A stretch of DNA of 64,000 nt from Salinisphaera sp. G21_0 (GTDB lineage Bacteria; Pseudomonadota; Gammaproteobacteria; Pseudomonadales; Endozoicomonadaceae). A program made the position numbers and the translations under genes. The notes below the pieces were generated by a model, which saw only the letters and a program-made list of their open reading frames with translations, was not told where the DNA came from and did no database searches. The stretch's first letter is position 1; each line of letters starts with the position of its first letter. Of this stretch, positions 1 through 8,097 are shown one piece after another. The DNA is taken from assembly GCF_017744115.1 (NCBI RefSeq), contig NZ_JAGHQW010000021.1, positions 33,908 to 97,907 of the forward strand, written 5' to 3'.

Positions 1-1
1 G

Positions 2-1393
2 CAAGGCCTGCAGGTAACCGCCTTTGGTGATTGGCAAGCTCCCTTCGGCATTGTCTTTGTCGCTGACCTGCTATCAGCCAGCATGGTGCTGATTACCGCC
101 ATAATCGGTGTCGCGATTGTGCTCTACAGCACCACCGATTTGCGCAGCAAACCGTTCTATGGGATCTATCACAGTTTGATTCATGCCCTGCTGGCCGGTG
201 TGATGGGCAGCTTTTTAACCGGCGATATTTTCAATCTTTATGTGTTTTTTGAGGTCATGCTCATTACCTCATTTGGCCTGATGGTGCTCAATGCCAATAA
301 ACAGCAGGTGGATGCGGCGGTTAAATACGTGGTGCTCAACCTGATCTCCACCATGGTTTTCCTGTTGGCCATCGGGCTGTTGTATGGCGCTACCGGCACT
401 TTGAATATGGCCGACCTGCACGCCAAAGTCCCGTTACTGCCGGACACCACCATGATGCTGATCTCCGGGTTGTTTCTGTTTGGCTTTGCCATCAAGGCAT
501 CGGCGTTCCCGGTCTTCTCCTGGCTGCCAGCGTCCTATCATCATCTGCCCAGCGCCATCGTTGCCCTGTATGCCGCACTGCTGACCAAAGTGGGTGTTTA
601 TGCGTTGATCCGCGTTTTCACCATTGTGTTTGACCTGGTCGATAGCGGCTACCAGCCATTGCTGATTGTGATTGCCGGCCTGACCATGCTAACCGGCGTT
701 CTTGGGGCGGCCAGTCAATTCCATATCAAACGTATTCTGTCGTTTCATATTATCAGTCAGATTGGCTATATGCTGATGGGACTGGCCATCTATACACCGC
801 TGGCCATTACCGGTGCGATTTTCTACATCATCCACCACATTATTGTTAAGGCCAACTTGTTCCTGATCGGCGGCTTCCTGCAGCGCAGACAGGGCAGTGA
901 TAACCTGCGTGAGCTGGGTGGCGCTTATCGAAGCATGCCGTGGCTGGCCCTGCTGTTTCTGATTCCGGCGTTCTCTCTGGCGGGCTTTCCACCGCTGTCC
1001 GGATTCTGGGGCAAGTTTCTGGTGATCAAGGCAAGCCTGCAAACTGACGCCTATCTGCTGGCGGCCACCGCCCTGTTTGTTGGCCTGATGACCATTTACT
1101 CAATGACCAAAATCTGGGCCGAAGCGTTCTGGAAACCACTTCCGGACAACGCTGCTGCACCGATCCCCCTGACGCGGATGGAAAACTGCCTGTATATCGT
1201 TCCTATTGCGGCACTGGCGGTGCTGACCATTCTGATCGGTTTGCTGGTCGAACCCATTTATCAGCTGGCAGAAGTCTCTGCGACCAACCTGCTCAATCCA
1301 CAGCCTTACATTAATGCGGTGCTTGGCAGCGACAGCACGGCCTACTCAACGCTCACCATACCTTCTGCACCCGCTGGAGGAACGCAACCATGA
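2..1393 (+). CDS. mrpD: Na+/H+ antiporter subunit D, partial (N-terminus outside window)
   Basis: Membrane subunit of the multi-subunit Mrp (Mnh) cation/proton antiporter, homologous to the NuoL/M/N proton-translocating subunits of complex I. The first in-window ATG (83) is not the start: the frame is open from base 2 and reads QGLQVTAFGDWQAPFGIVFV, the well-conserved MrpD region before TM3, so the gene begins upstream. 463 codons are visible against about 500 for the family. The protein is almost entirely hydrophobic helices with the conserved antiporter-core stretch (KASAFPVFSWLPASYHHLPS, HIISQIGYMLMG). It overlaps mrpE by ATGA at 1390. Identification is firm; the missing 5' end and subunits A-C are expected just left of the window. 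Confidence 0.95.
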   Translation, partial: QGLQVTAFGDWQAPFGIVFVADLLSASMVLITAIIGVAIVLYSTTDLRSKPFYGIYHSLIHALLAGVMGSFLTGDIFNLYVFFEVMLITSFGLMVLNANKQQVDAAVKYVVLNLISTMVFLLAIGLLYGATGTLNMADLHAKVPLLPDTTMMLISGLFLFGFAIKASAFPVFSWLPASYHHLPSAIVALYAALLTKVGVYALIRVFTIVFDLVDSGYQPLLIVIAGLTMLTGVLGAASQFHIKRILSFHIISQIGYMLMGLAIYTPLAITGAIFYIIHHIIVKANLFLIGGFLQRRQGSDNLRELGGAYRSMPWLALLFLIPAFSLAGFPPLSGFWGKFLVIKASLQTDAYLLAATALFVGLMTIYSMTKIWAEAFWKPLPDNAAAPIPLTRMENCLYIVPIAALAVLTILIGLLVEPIYQLAEVSATNLLNPQPYINAVLGSDSTAYSTLTIPSAPAGGTQP

Positions 1394-1866
1394 ACCTGTT
1401 TTTGTTAAACATCCTGTTAGCGTTTGGCTGGATGCTGCTGAACGGCGACTATGGCAGCATCGACTTTACCATTGGTTTTGTGGTCGGTTTTTTTGCGCTG
1501 TTGCTGACCGAACCCTTCCGCAATAAACCTCACTACGGCCGCAAGTTCCTGGCAGCCCTGAAGCTACTGGCGGTGTTACTGTACAAACTGCTGACCAGCA
1601 GTCTGCAAGTGGTGTGGGATGTCATCACCCCCACCCACCTGAGCCATCCGGCCATTATCAAAGTGCCGCTGGCGGTTGAATCTGACATGGAGATTATGTT
1701 ATTGGCCAATATGGTGTCGCTTACGCCGGGGTCACTGACGCTGGATGTCAGTGAAGATCGCCGGTATTTGATCATACATGCCATGTTCAGCAAGAACGAA
1801 CAATCGGTGATCGACGATATCAAAACATCATTGGAGCGTCGTATTCTGGAGGTGACCCGTGACTGA
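1390..1866 (+). CDS. mrpE: Na+/H+ antiporter subunit E
   Basis: 158-residue subunit E of the Mrp antiporter: N-terminal membrane helices (about residues 1-30 and 50-75) followed by a cytoplasmic domain with the family signature near MVSLTPGSLTLDVSEDRRYL. The start codon overlaps the mrpD stop (ATGA), and the 3' end overlaps mrpF by eight bases, so translation of D, E and F is probably coupled. Length is normal for the family. It is an accessory subunit needed for assembly or activity of the antiporter complex. Confidence 0.95.
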   Translation: MNLFLLNILLAFGWMLLNGDYGSIDFTIGFVVGFFALLLTEPFRNKPHYGRKFLAALKLLAVLLYKLLTSSLQVVWDVITPTHLSHPAIIKVPLAVESDMEIMLLANMVSLTPGSLTLDVSEDRRYLIIHAMFSKNEQSVIDDIKTSLERRILEVTRD

Positions 1867-2176
1867 CATTATGGATTTTGCCACTCATTTCGCCTTTGTC
1901 GGTTTGTTAGCCAGCCTGGCCCTGGCATTTATCCGACTGTGCAAAGGCCCTTCGCTGGCGGACCGGGTGATCGCCCTGGATCTCATCGCCTTTATCACCA
2001 TCGGCTTTATTGGTGTATTCACCATTTACAGCAACGCCACCGCGTTTATGGATATTGCCATCACTCTGGCACTGGTGGCGTTTCTCAGCACCATTGCCTT
2101 TGCCCGCTTTATGATGCGCGTGCCACTGGGTCAGTCTCGCGCTGATTCGGGTTTAAGTTCAGGAGAAAAATCATGA
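1859..2176 (+). CDS. mrpF: Na+/H+ antiporter subunit F
   Basis: 105-residue small membrane subunit F with three predicted helices and the conserved RLCKGPSLADRVIALDLIAF motif. I take the GTG at 1859 as start because GGAGG at 1848-1852 sits six bases upstream; an ATG four codons later (1871) is a weaker alternative. It overlaps both neighbours (mrpE by 8 bases, mrpG by ATGA), as usual for mrp operons. Confidence 0.93.
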   Translation: MTDIMDFATHFAFVGLLASLALAFIRLCKGPSLADRVIALDLIAFITIGFIGVFTIYSNATAFMDIAITLALVAFLSTIAFARFMMRVPLGQSRADSGLSSGEKS

Positions 2177-2478
2177 TGGATTGGGTAGTCGCCAGCTGTT
2201 TAATTGTCGGGGTACTGTTCAGCTTTTTCTCTGCGCTGGGTATTTTACGGATGCCGGATGCTTACATTCGCATGCACTCATCCACCAAGGCAGGCACCAT
2301 CGGGATTGGTTTAATTATGGTGGCTGTGGCCCTGCACTTTCAGGGGGTTTCCGTCAGTTCCCGGGCCGTCGGGATTATCGCCTTCATCCTGATGACCGCC
2401 CCCGTTGCAGCACACCTGATGGGTAAATCGCTGTTGATGAATAATTACCAGATGTGGCGTGGTCATCAGCAGGATTAA
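2173..2478 (+). CDS. mrpG: Na+/H+ antiporter subunit G
   Basis: 101-residue subunit G, three hydrophobic helices, with the family motif GILRMPDAYIRMHSSTKAGT. AGGAG at 2161-2165 precedes the ATG at 2173. It is the last gene of the operon and is followed after 17 bases by a strong intrinsic terminator. The antiporter exports Na+ in exchange for protons, in keeping with a marine habitat. Confidence 0.94.
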   Translation: MMDWVVASCLIVGVLFSFFSALGILRMPDAYIRMHSSTKAGTIGIGLIMVAVALHFQGVSVSSRAVGIIAFILMTAPVAAHLMGKSLLMNNYQMWRGHQQD

Positions 2479-2495
2479 CTCTTCCCCTCTGAAGC

Positions 2496-2520
2496 AGGCC
2501 TGAAACTTCAGGCCTTTTTT
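2496..2520 (+). terminator. Intrinsic terminator of mrp operon
   Basis: Perfect 9-bp stem AGGCCTGAA / TTCAGGCCT (2496-2504 and 2507-2515) with a two-base loop, running into a T tract. It ends the mrp operon. Confidence 0.9.
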
Positions 2521-2577
2521 CAATTAAGTGCCTCTTCCTTTCGACTCTGCTTCAGGGATCATGGGGAAATTATTTAA

Positions 2578-2688
2578 CAACAATCAGGCAGCCCGGTAAC
2601 CTCCTGACCTGTCAATTAAGACCGTGAGTCCATGGTGGCGAAGTGCCTTGCAGTGCCGGTAATAACTCATTAAGAACGGAGTAAGTCA
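2578..2688 (+). repeat. Conserved leader of the F-box gene family, copy 1
   Basis: About 110 bases upstream of the truncated F-box relic. Ordered blocks are shared with the sequences before 8098 and 10494: a CTTCCTGACC/CCTCCTGACC block, CTGTC-AATTAA, CCGTGARTC-ATGG, then the near-identical end CCGGTAATAACTCATTAA with GGAGTAAGTCA just before ATG. The end supplies the ribosome binding site (GGAG). Conservation outside the coding region suggests the whole unit, promoter included, was duplicated. Confidence 0.8.
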
Positions 2689-2853
2689 ATGAGCGCCCCT
2701 CTGTCTCCAGGAGCTGTCGGCGCTTCGATTGCACCGGATTGGTCTGCAAATGAGCCAGCTAAAACGACGCCCCCTTTTATCCTGACATTTTCCTCGCTTG
2801 TTTCAGTTTTTTTGCTTTCCCTGTCTTTGATGATTTCTGCAACACTGACTTAA
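2689..2853 (+). pseudogene. Truncated F-box/beta-propeller gene relic
   Basis: The first 28 or so codons (MSAPLSPGAVGASIAPDWSA and on to about base 2775) match the N-terminus of the 10494 gene at almost every position. Similarity then stops, and the frame runs through an unrelated hydrophobic stretch (LTFSSLVSVFLLSLSLMISA) to TAA at 2851. The F-box and propeller are missing. It is a third copy cut off about 85 bases into the gene by deletion or insertion. A 54-residue product could still be made because the leader and ribosome binding site are intact, but I see no sign that it functions. Confidence 0.8.
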
Positions 2854-3267
2854 TAAACAAGATTCAAGTACTGGAATTTTCCAACAGTCCCCGAGCCAGA
2901 AAGAAACAGGTTGCTGTTATGTGTTTTCCTGGTTGCTCAAACTTGAGAAAAATCAAAGACAATGAACTTTCTCTTGATTAGATGGTCTTAAAAATCGCTG
3001 GACAGCTTTTACTACCCGGTAATCCCAAGGCCTGCATCTTTACCGGTTATCTTTGACAACTCAGGCTTTGCGGTAGGGATACTAACAACTGTCCACAGTA
3101 TTAACAAAAGAGTCATTGATCAAACCAAATTCTTATGGTCGCCATAGTCGGTCCTGATAATTTGTGATCTGATTTTTCAGTCACCCTGCACAATGAAAAT
3201 TCCACATTGCTCAGGTCATTATTGCCTGACTTGGGAGTTCTCAAGGCAAAAATGATTAAAACATTAA
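2854..3267. other. Gene-free interval before the three-gene cassette
   Basis: About 410 bases without a convincing gene. TTGACA at 3052 with GATACT 19 bases downstream is a possible but poorly spaced promoter for the cassette at 3268. I see no repeat, RNA gene or operator here that I can support. Confidence 0.5.
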
Positions 3268-4362
3268 ATGATGAACTCACTACCCGTTTTACCCGGCTCT
3301 TCTTCAGAAGCAGTCGCGAAAGAAGCCATACACAACACTGACCAGGGTCCTGTCAATACGCCACAGGGCAAGGTGTCCGTTTCATGGCACATCGGACAAC
3401 AGCACCGTCTTGATTTCGCCTCAACCGGAGACATTTCACTGACCCAGCGGGATATTCAACACCTGTCAGCCCATCTGCCCGGATTCAAGCCACAGCCCGG
3501 GAATGGTGACCAGCCCCTGGTGACCGTGGAACACGTCCAGACCAACGGCCACCCGGTCATCGTGCAATGTGACAGAGCCGTTCAGGTTATGGCTCCCGAT
3601 AACGACATCATACCGGATACCCTTCCACACCTTCTTTACGGGGCCTGTCGGGTTGAGTGGTTACGAAGAAAACTGTTCCCGGTCCATGCGGCCTGTATCG
3701 GCGATGCCTCGGGATGTTACCTGCTTGCCGGTTCCTCAGGCTCTGGCAAAACCACACTGGTACTGGAGCATGCCCGGCAGCATCTCAAACTGCCAGAACG
3801 AAAAATCATGTCGGCAGACAAAACCCTCGTCAGGTTTACCGACGACGGGCAACTCAAAGCCGTTGCGGGCACCAAGACCATTTCCGTGCGTAACCATGAT
3901 ATGCCCAAATGGGAGCCCGTGGTCAGTGCCGGCGTTGCTGAAGCAGGAAAATCCGAACAGTCCCTCACCAGTGTTGGGGACCGGACGCATTTTCAACTGC
4001 CTTCGGATTACTATAGTGACCCGGAATCGGAAGTCCCGGTACGGGACATTGTGCTGGTCAAGTTAAACGACAATTTCATGAAAAAAACCCTGACCGCTGA
4101 AAGTGCAAGACATCAGCTGTTTACCCTGTTCCTCGACAAGCAGCGCGAGGATATTCTGATCGGTGATCATGATGCCGTCCTTGATGGAACCGTTCCTCGC
4201 GAGGTCAAAGACTACCTGGCGCAGAAGCTCGGGGATTATCTTCGCCAGGACGGGCGGCAGACACGGCAGATCAGCGGCTCACTGCAGGACGTTTACCAAT
4301 CCATAATGCCCACGCTGTCCATGGACGTGCAGCCTCCACTTATGGACAAAAAAAAAAGATAG
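3268..4362 (+). CDS. HPr-kinase-like P-loop protein
   Basis: 364 residues. An N-terminal domain of no recognised family (1-130) is followed by a C-terminal ATP-binding domain of the HPr kinase/PEP-carboxykinase-like type: FPVHAACI (about 137-144), Walker A GSSGSGKT (155-162) and an acidic MSADKTLV segment (181-188), where HprK relatives have their second metal or nucleotide site. HprK-related kinases of this sort occur in natural-product and modification clusters rather than in PTS control, and no PTS genes are seen here. The start is the first of two adjacent ATGs; no good ribosome binding site is visible. It ends TAG within a run of ten A followed by GATAG, sharing its last base with the GTG start of the next gene. 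The true substrate is unknown. Confidence 0.65.
   Translation: MMNSLPVLPGSSSEAVAKEAIHNTDQGPVNTPQGKVSVSWHIGQQHRLDFASTGDISLTQRDIQHLSAHLPGFKPQPGNGDQPLVTVEHVQTNGHPVIVQCDRAVQVMAPDNDIIPDTLPHLLYGACRVEWLRRKLFPVHAACIGDASGCYLLAGSSGSGKTTLVLEHARQHLKLPERKIMSADKTLVRFTDDGQLKAVAGTKTISVRNHDMPKWEPVVSAGVAEAGKSEQSLTSVGDRTHFQLPSDYYSDPESEVPVRDIVLVKLNDNFMKKTLTAESARHQLFTLFLDKQREDILIGDHDAVLDGTVPREVKDYLAQKLGDYLRQDGRQTRQISGSLQDVYQSIMPTLSMDVQPPLMDKKKR
4348..4357 (+). other. A10 tract at gene junction, candidate slippage site
   Basis: Ten consecutive A lie at the very end of the kinase-like gene, in frame as ATG-GAC-AAA-AAA-AAA-AGA-TAG. A -1 ribosomal shift, or transcripts with one extra A, would read AAG-ATA-GTG-ATT instead, giving MDKKKKIVIGICGIGNGH, a normal first strand for the downstream glycosyltransferase and in frame with it. 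A tracts of nine or more are known slippage sites for RNA polymerase and ribosomes. It could also be plain translational coupling (TAGTG overlap). Confidence 0.45.
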
Positions 4363-6707
4363 TGATTGGCATCTGTGGCATTGGCAACGGTCATCTGAAC
4401 CGTCAGCTGCCCTGCCTCAATTACCTCAGGGACAGAGCTCATCAGATCGTCCTGTTCACTTATGGGCAGGCGTTGGAGTATTTCCACAACCATCAGAAGG
4501 AGTATCCGGGGGTTCGCGTATGTGAGGTAAACAATCCCTACATTGCTGGCTGTCTGACCGGGCTGGATTTTGAGGCCACCAGTGAGCTGCCACAAAACAA
4601 CCGCATGAACTTCAACCAAATCAACTTCCAGGCCATGGCAGTAGCGAGTCAACAACTGGGTACTCCGGATCTGGTGATCAGTGATTACGAGCAGGTGTCC
4701 GCCCAGTATGCCTACAGCAAACAGGCTCCGCTGATCACCAGCGACCAGCAAAGCAAGTTTTTAACCGGCAGATTCACACCTGATCTGGCGGGTACGTCAT
4801 TTCGGGATGAACGGGAGCGGCTGTCACTTTTCTTTCCCCGTGCCGACAAGCGTTTGGCCATCTCTTTCTTCAACGTTCAGCCTGGAGTTCAAGAGCAACA
4901 GCGCAGGGATACTGCCAATGTAACCCTGCTGCCACCGGTGATTCGTCCGGAAATCATTGCTGCCAAAGAACAATGCCAAGGCACAACGGCCTCGTTACTG
5001 ATGTACATTACTGCCCAGTCGTGGACCGCTCTGCCTATTGATCAATGGCTACAGACCGTCCGGGAGAATGTACCAGACGGCATCACAGTACATATATTTT
5101 TACCCAAACGGTGTCCGCTTCCTGCTGATAGTGGGTGTCGTCGGTTTTATCACCATGGCGACGCCCAATTTGTTTCATTACTCGCGGCCTGCGGCGGGGT
5201 GATCTCCACCGCAGGACACACACTGCTGTCAGAAGCCATGTACCTGAACAAGCCCGTCTATGCCATACCCCTGAAAAATCTGTATGAACAGCAGATCAAT
5301 GCCAAAGTGATTGGCGACAACCAGTTTGGGATAAGCTCGGGGGAGCTGAGTGCAGAAAAACTGAAAACGTTTATTGCCAACCTGGCTTTTTACTCCCACA
5401 ACATTGGCAAAGATAACACCGTGCTTTTACGGGGCAATGGCAAAGACCAGGTTATCCAAATCGTTGAGCAAACGCTGCAGGAAAACCAGCGCCCTGTCCA
5501 GGAGCCGTCCCCCTGCCAGGAAATCACATTTTCCAGCACGGATTCAGGGGCAGAAAAAAAGATACTATTTAATGCAGAACCCTTCGGTTTTGGCCCTTCT
5601 GCTGCCATCGGGGAAATATTTCCTTACGTACGCAAACAGGCCAGACACCTCGCCTATATCGGAGAAAAGCACACCCTCGATATTCAGTCCAAGTACCCAT
5701 ATAACCGAATCATTGACTGCACCGAACAGGGCTCTGCCACCGACCGAAAAGAAAAGTACCTCCGCCACCTGCGTGAATACGATCTGTTTATAACCGCCTG
5801 TGATCTGGAGGTTGCCGGGTGGGCCAAAGAAGCAGGCCTTGAAGTCATCGTATATGATCCACTGTCCTGGTACTGGAAAGAGGTGTCTCCAGCCATTACC
5901 CATGCCGACCTCTATCTGGTACAGAACTTTCTCACCGTGCAGGAGCGGTTACAGGAAAACAGGAATAAACTGCCGGAAACCATCGTCGTACCTTCCATTG
6001 TGTCCGGCCTGCAGCGTCTTCAGGATAAGCACCCCCAAACCAATACGGCCAGTCTGTTGCTGGTCAATACCGGTGGGCTGATGAATCCCCTGGTGACTTC
6101 TTCCATCATGATGAACTACGCAAAAATCATCATGAATTGCATCAACCAGACCCTTGGCAGTCACTACGACCAGCTCCAGTTTCTGGGCAGCCGTACCCTG
6201 GCAGAGGCCACAGGGGACCAGTTTGAGGTCCAGACACTGACACCTGATCAAGTGCAGGATGTTTTGCAGCAATCAACAGTGGCCCTGATGACCCCGGGAC
6301 TTGGCAACATATTTGAGGCGGCCGCCCTGGGGAAAAAAATTATCTGGCTGCCTCCGGCCAATGACAGCCAGGGCCAGCAGTTAACACTGCTAAAGCAAAA
6401 TCACATGGTGGATGCCAGCATTGACTGGCATGACATATTTCCCGGGACCGCTCCCATTGACTACTTCAAAAGTCAGGAAGAGGTTATGGAATCCATCACT
6501 CATCTTATAGAAAGGTTAACAACGGAACCCGGAGCAATCACAACACTCAGCCATCTCATGGATATTGCTCACCAGCAATTGTCCCATACCGACGAGTCAT
6601 CATTGAGTGAACTTGACAGACGATTTTCCCATGGCGGAGGGAAAGTCATTGCTGATCAGATTCTGCAGCGACTACAAAACACCCTGAAGGAGGAGGAAAA
6701 ACAATGA
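4362..6707 (+). CDS. Tandem GT-B glycosyltransferase-like protein
   Basis: 781 residues made of two GT-B-type halves. The first (about 1-390) begins with the glycine-rich loop GICGIGNGH, continues with DLVISDYEQVSAQYAYS and LITSDQQSKF, and ends with the donor-site motif GVISTAGHTLLSEAMYLNKP (about 278-297). This pattern matches the MJ1255/VC2487 family of putative glycosyltransferases. The second half (about 398-781) restarts with ILFNAEPFGFGPSAAIGEI and has its own late motif LMTPGLGNIFEAAALGKKI (about 642); the start weakly recalls cytosylglucuronate synthases. The annotated start is GTG at 4362, overlapping the previous stop and lacking a clear ribosome binding site; the alternative is slippage on the A10 tract. 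It overlaps the next gene by ATGA. Donor and acceptor are unknown. Confidence 0.7.
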   Translation: MIGICGIGNGHLNRQLPCLNYLRDRAHQIVLFTYGQALEYFHNHQKEYPGVRVCEVNNPYIAGCLTGLDFEATSELPQNNRMNFNQINFQAMAVASQQLGTPDLVISDYEQVSAQYAYSKQAPLITSDQQSKFLTGRFTPDLAGTSFRDERERLSLFFPRADKRLAISFFNVQPGVQEQQRRDTANVTLLPPVIRPEIIAAKEQCQGTTASLLMYITAQSWTALPIDQWLQTVRENVPDGITVHIFLPKRCPLPADSGCRRFYHHGDAQFVSLLAACGGVISTAGHTLLSEAMYLNKPVYAIPLKNLYEQQINAKVIGDNQFGISSGELSAEKLKTFIANLAFYSHNIGKDNTVLLRGNGKDQVIQIVEQTLQENQRPVQEPSPCQEITFSSTDSGAEKKILFNAEPFGFGPSAAIGEIFPYVRKQARHLAYIGEKHTLDIQSKYPYNRIIDCTEQGSATDRKEKYLRHLREYDLFITACDLEVAGWAKEAGLEVIVYDPLSWYWKEVSPAITHADLYLVQNFLTVQERLQENRNKLPETIVVPSIVSGLQRLQDKHPQTNTASLLLVNTGGLMNPLVTSSIMMNYAKIIMNCINQTLGSHYDQLQFLGSRTLAEATGDQFEVQTLTPDQVQDVLQQSTVALMTPGLGNIFEAAALGKKIIWLPPANDSQGQQLTLLKQNHMVDASIDWHDIFPGTAPIDYFKSQEEVMESITHLIERLTTEPGAITTLSHLMDIAHQQLSHTDESSLSELDRRFSHGGGKVIADQILQRLQNTLKEEEKQ

Positions 6708-7615
6708 ACCCACTGGCACGCCCCAATTGCAGTAACAATACCTTTAATGAGATCAGCTATACCGGTCATACAGTTTACGATGGAAAGTGGGCTGACCGGA
6801 AAGTCATGAAAGAAGCCTTTGAGAGGGAGGGTTACATCGTTGCCGGGAATGTTTCCACTCCAGCGGATCGTAACAGGGCTGTCAGCCTGCTGCAACGTCA
6901 GGTCAAGCATCATCCAGCGGCCAGCATCAATGGTTTTTTTGAACTGTACCATGATGATGCCCTGGCCCAGCTGAGGCAGAACCCAACCATGGTCAAGTTG
7001 TTTGAAACCCTTTGGGATAATAAAAAACTATGGGTGGTATTTGACCGATGCATTTATATGCGGCCAGAAACAGACCAGAACAGCATACTCCCCCTTCATG
7101 TGGATCAAAATCCTCATACCCAGCCCGGTTTCAGTGCGGTTCAAGGCTTACTGGCGCTCAAGGATTGTGATAAAACCACCGGCATGCTGGGTATTATCCC
7201 CGGCTCCCATCATGACTTCGGGCAATATAAATCGTGGTCAGATAATAAACAGGGCTGGATTGAATATCAGGGCGAAGATGTACAAGACCGTTGGCGGGCA
7301 CTCCGGGCTGTGCAATTGAAAGAAGGGGAGATGGTGGTTTGGGATTCTCGCCTGACCCACTCACGATTTAATCCAGACCCGGACTGCACCGACGACAGGC
7401 GCGAGCGTATGCTGGCGATGATCAGCTTTCTGCCCGCCTCTGCCGATGAGGCGCTAAGGGAAAAAAGGGTGCACGCCATGGAAAGCGGCACAGGCCAATA
7501 CAATCATGAGGCAGGATTGCGGAAAACGGCAGGTTCTGACATTCAATCATTACGGGTAAACCGGGAAAACCTGACGGAAACAGGCAGGAAAATCTATGGT
7601 ATCGAACCCTGGTGA
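6704..7615 (+). CDS. PhyH-family Fe(II)/2-oxoglutarate dioxygenase
   Basis: 303 residues of the phytanoyl-CoA dioxygenase (PhyH) superfamily. The facial triad is visible: H132 and D134 in LPLHVDQNPH, distal H219 in VWDSRLTHSRF, with R221 or R235 as likely 2-oxoglutarate ligand. GMLGIIPGSHHDF (160-172) is the usual jelly-roll signature. Family members hydroxylate, halogenate or epimerise small molecules, or act on carrier-bound substrates. It overlaps the glycosyltransferase gene by ATGA, so the three genes almost certainly form one operon and one pathway. Probable role: hydroxylation of the product or precursor of the tandem glycosyltransferase. Confidence 0.8.
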   Translation: MNPLARPNCSNNTFNEISYTGHTVYDGKWADRKVMKEAFEREGYIVAGNVSTPADRNRAVSLLQRQVKHHPAASINGFFELYHDDALAQLRQNPTMVKLFETLWDNKKLWVVFDRCIYMRPETDQNSILPLHVDQNPHTQPGFSAVQGLLALKDCDKTTGMLGIIPGSHHDFGQYKSWSDNKQGWIEYQGEDVQDRWRALRAVQLKEGEMVVWDSRLTHSRFNPDPDCTDDRRERMLAMISFLPASADEALREKRVHAMESGTGQYNHEAGLRKTAGSDIQSLRVNRENLTETGRKIYGIEPW

Positions 7616-7709
7616 TGCTGGAGCAGTACTACCTGGCCAGATAAGGAAGCGCTTGATGATACCTTGTTCCCACGGTCCCGAGTTTGTTGCAAAAGTTATA
7701 AAAGCCTTG

Positions 7710-7816
7710 AACCACAAAGACACGAAGACACGAAGGATGCCTTTTTGATTTGCTGAGCGTAACTCAGGCAAGCCCAGAATAACCTTTGTGTCTTTGTGTC
7801 TTTGTGCCTTTGTGGT
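7710..7816. repeat. CACAAAGACAC imperfect inverted repeat
   Basis: Left arm at 7710-7735 (ACCACAAAGACACGAAGACA and on) and right arm at 7782-7816 (CTTTGTGTCTTTGTGTCTTT, then GTGGT) are reverse complements with scattered differences and an internal 8-10 base periodicity. The spacer is about 46 bases. It is an intergenic palindromic element of a type found in several bacterial phyla, here just after the PhyH gene. Confidence 0.75.
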
Positions 7817-7851
7817 GCCCTTCTTTTTAAGTCCTTTCGCAACACCCTCTC

Positions 7852-7950
7852 CCCCGTGGGAATGCATACCGAACCTCTCCGTAAATTAGCCTCCCATTAA
7901 ACTCTTATAATTCCGGGCAGAAACAGGCTGTTCCACATCCTGCAGGCTTC
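7852..7950 (-). repeat. Dispersed intergenic repeat (about 100 bp), copy 1
   Basis: In reverse complement this reads GCCTGCAGGATGTGGAACAG, CCTGTTTCTGCCCGGAAT, AGAGTTTAATGGGAG, CGGAGAGGTTCGGTATGCAT, TCCCACGGGGG, matching 26650-26760 block for block. A shorter copy lies at 10003-10070. It ends in a CCCACG/CGTGGG palindrome that recurs on its own elsewhere in the window. Confidence 0.75.
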
Positions 7951-7978
7951 GGGGGGTTATCTGAGTTAATTAATCAAA

Positions 7979-8097
7979 GGACAATCAAGGCTGCCCGTGA
8001 ACTTCCTGACCTTTGGCCTGTCCATTAAAACCGTGAATCAATGGTTGCCACATGTTTCGCAGTGCCGGTAATAACTCATTAATAATGGGGTAAGTCA
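7979..8097 (+). repeat. Conserved leader of the F-box gene family, copy 2
   Basis: Intact leader directly before the 8098 gene: AACTTCCTGACC, CTGTCCATTAAAACCGTGA, ATCAATGG, GCAGTGCCGGTAATAACTC, then GGGGTAAGTCAATG. It is colinear with the leaders at 2578 and (interrupted) 10190. Together with the two repeats before it, it fills the gap between the PhyH gene and the F-box gene. Confidence 0.8.

Noticed and set aside
3110..3130. TTGATCAA as an FNR box before the kinase-like gene
   Set aside because: The two halves abut without the four-base spacer that the FNR site needs.
7710..7816. Possible CRISPR-like or tandem-repeat array (CACAAAGACAC units)
   Set aside because: The units are inverted arms of one palindrome with no regular unique spacers and no cas genes.
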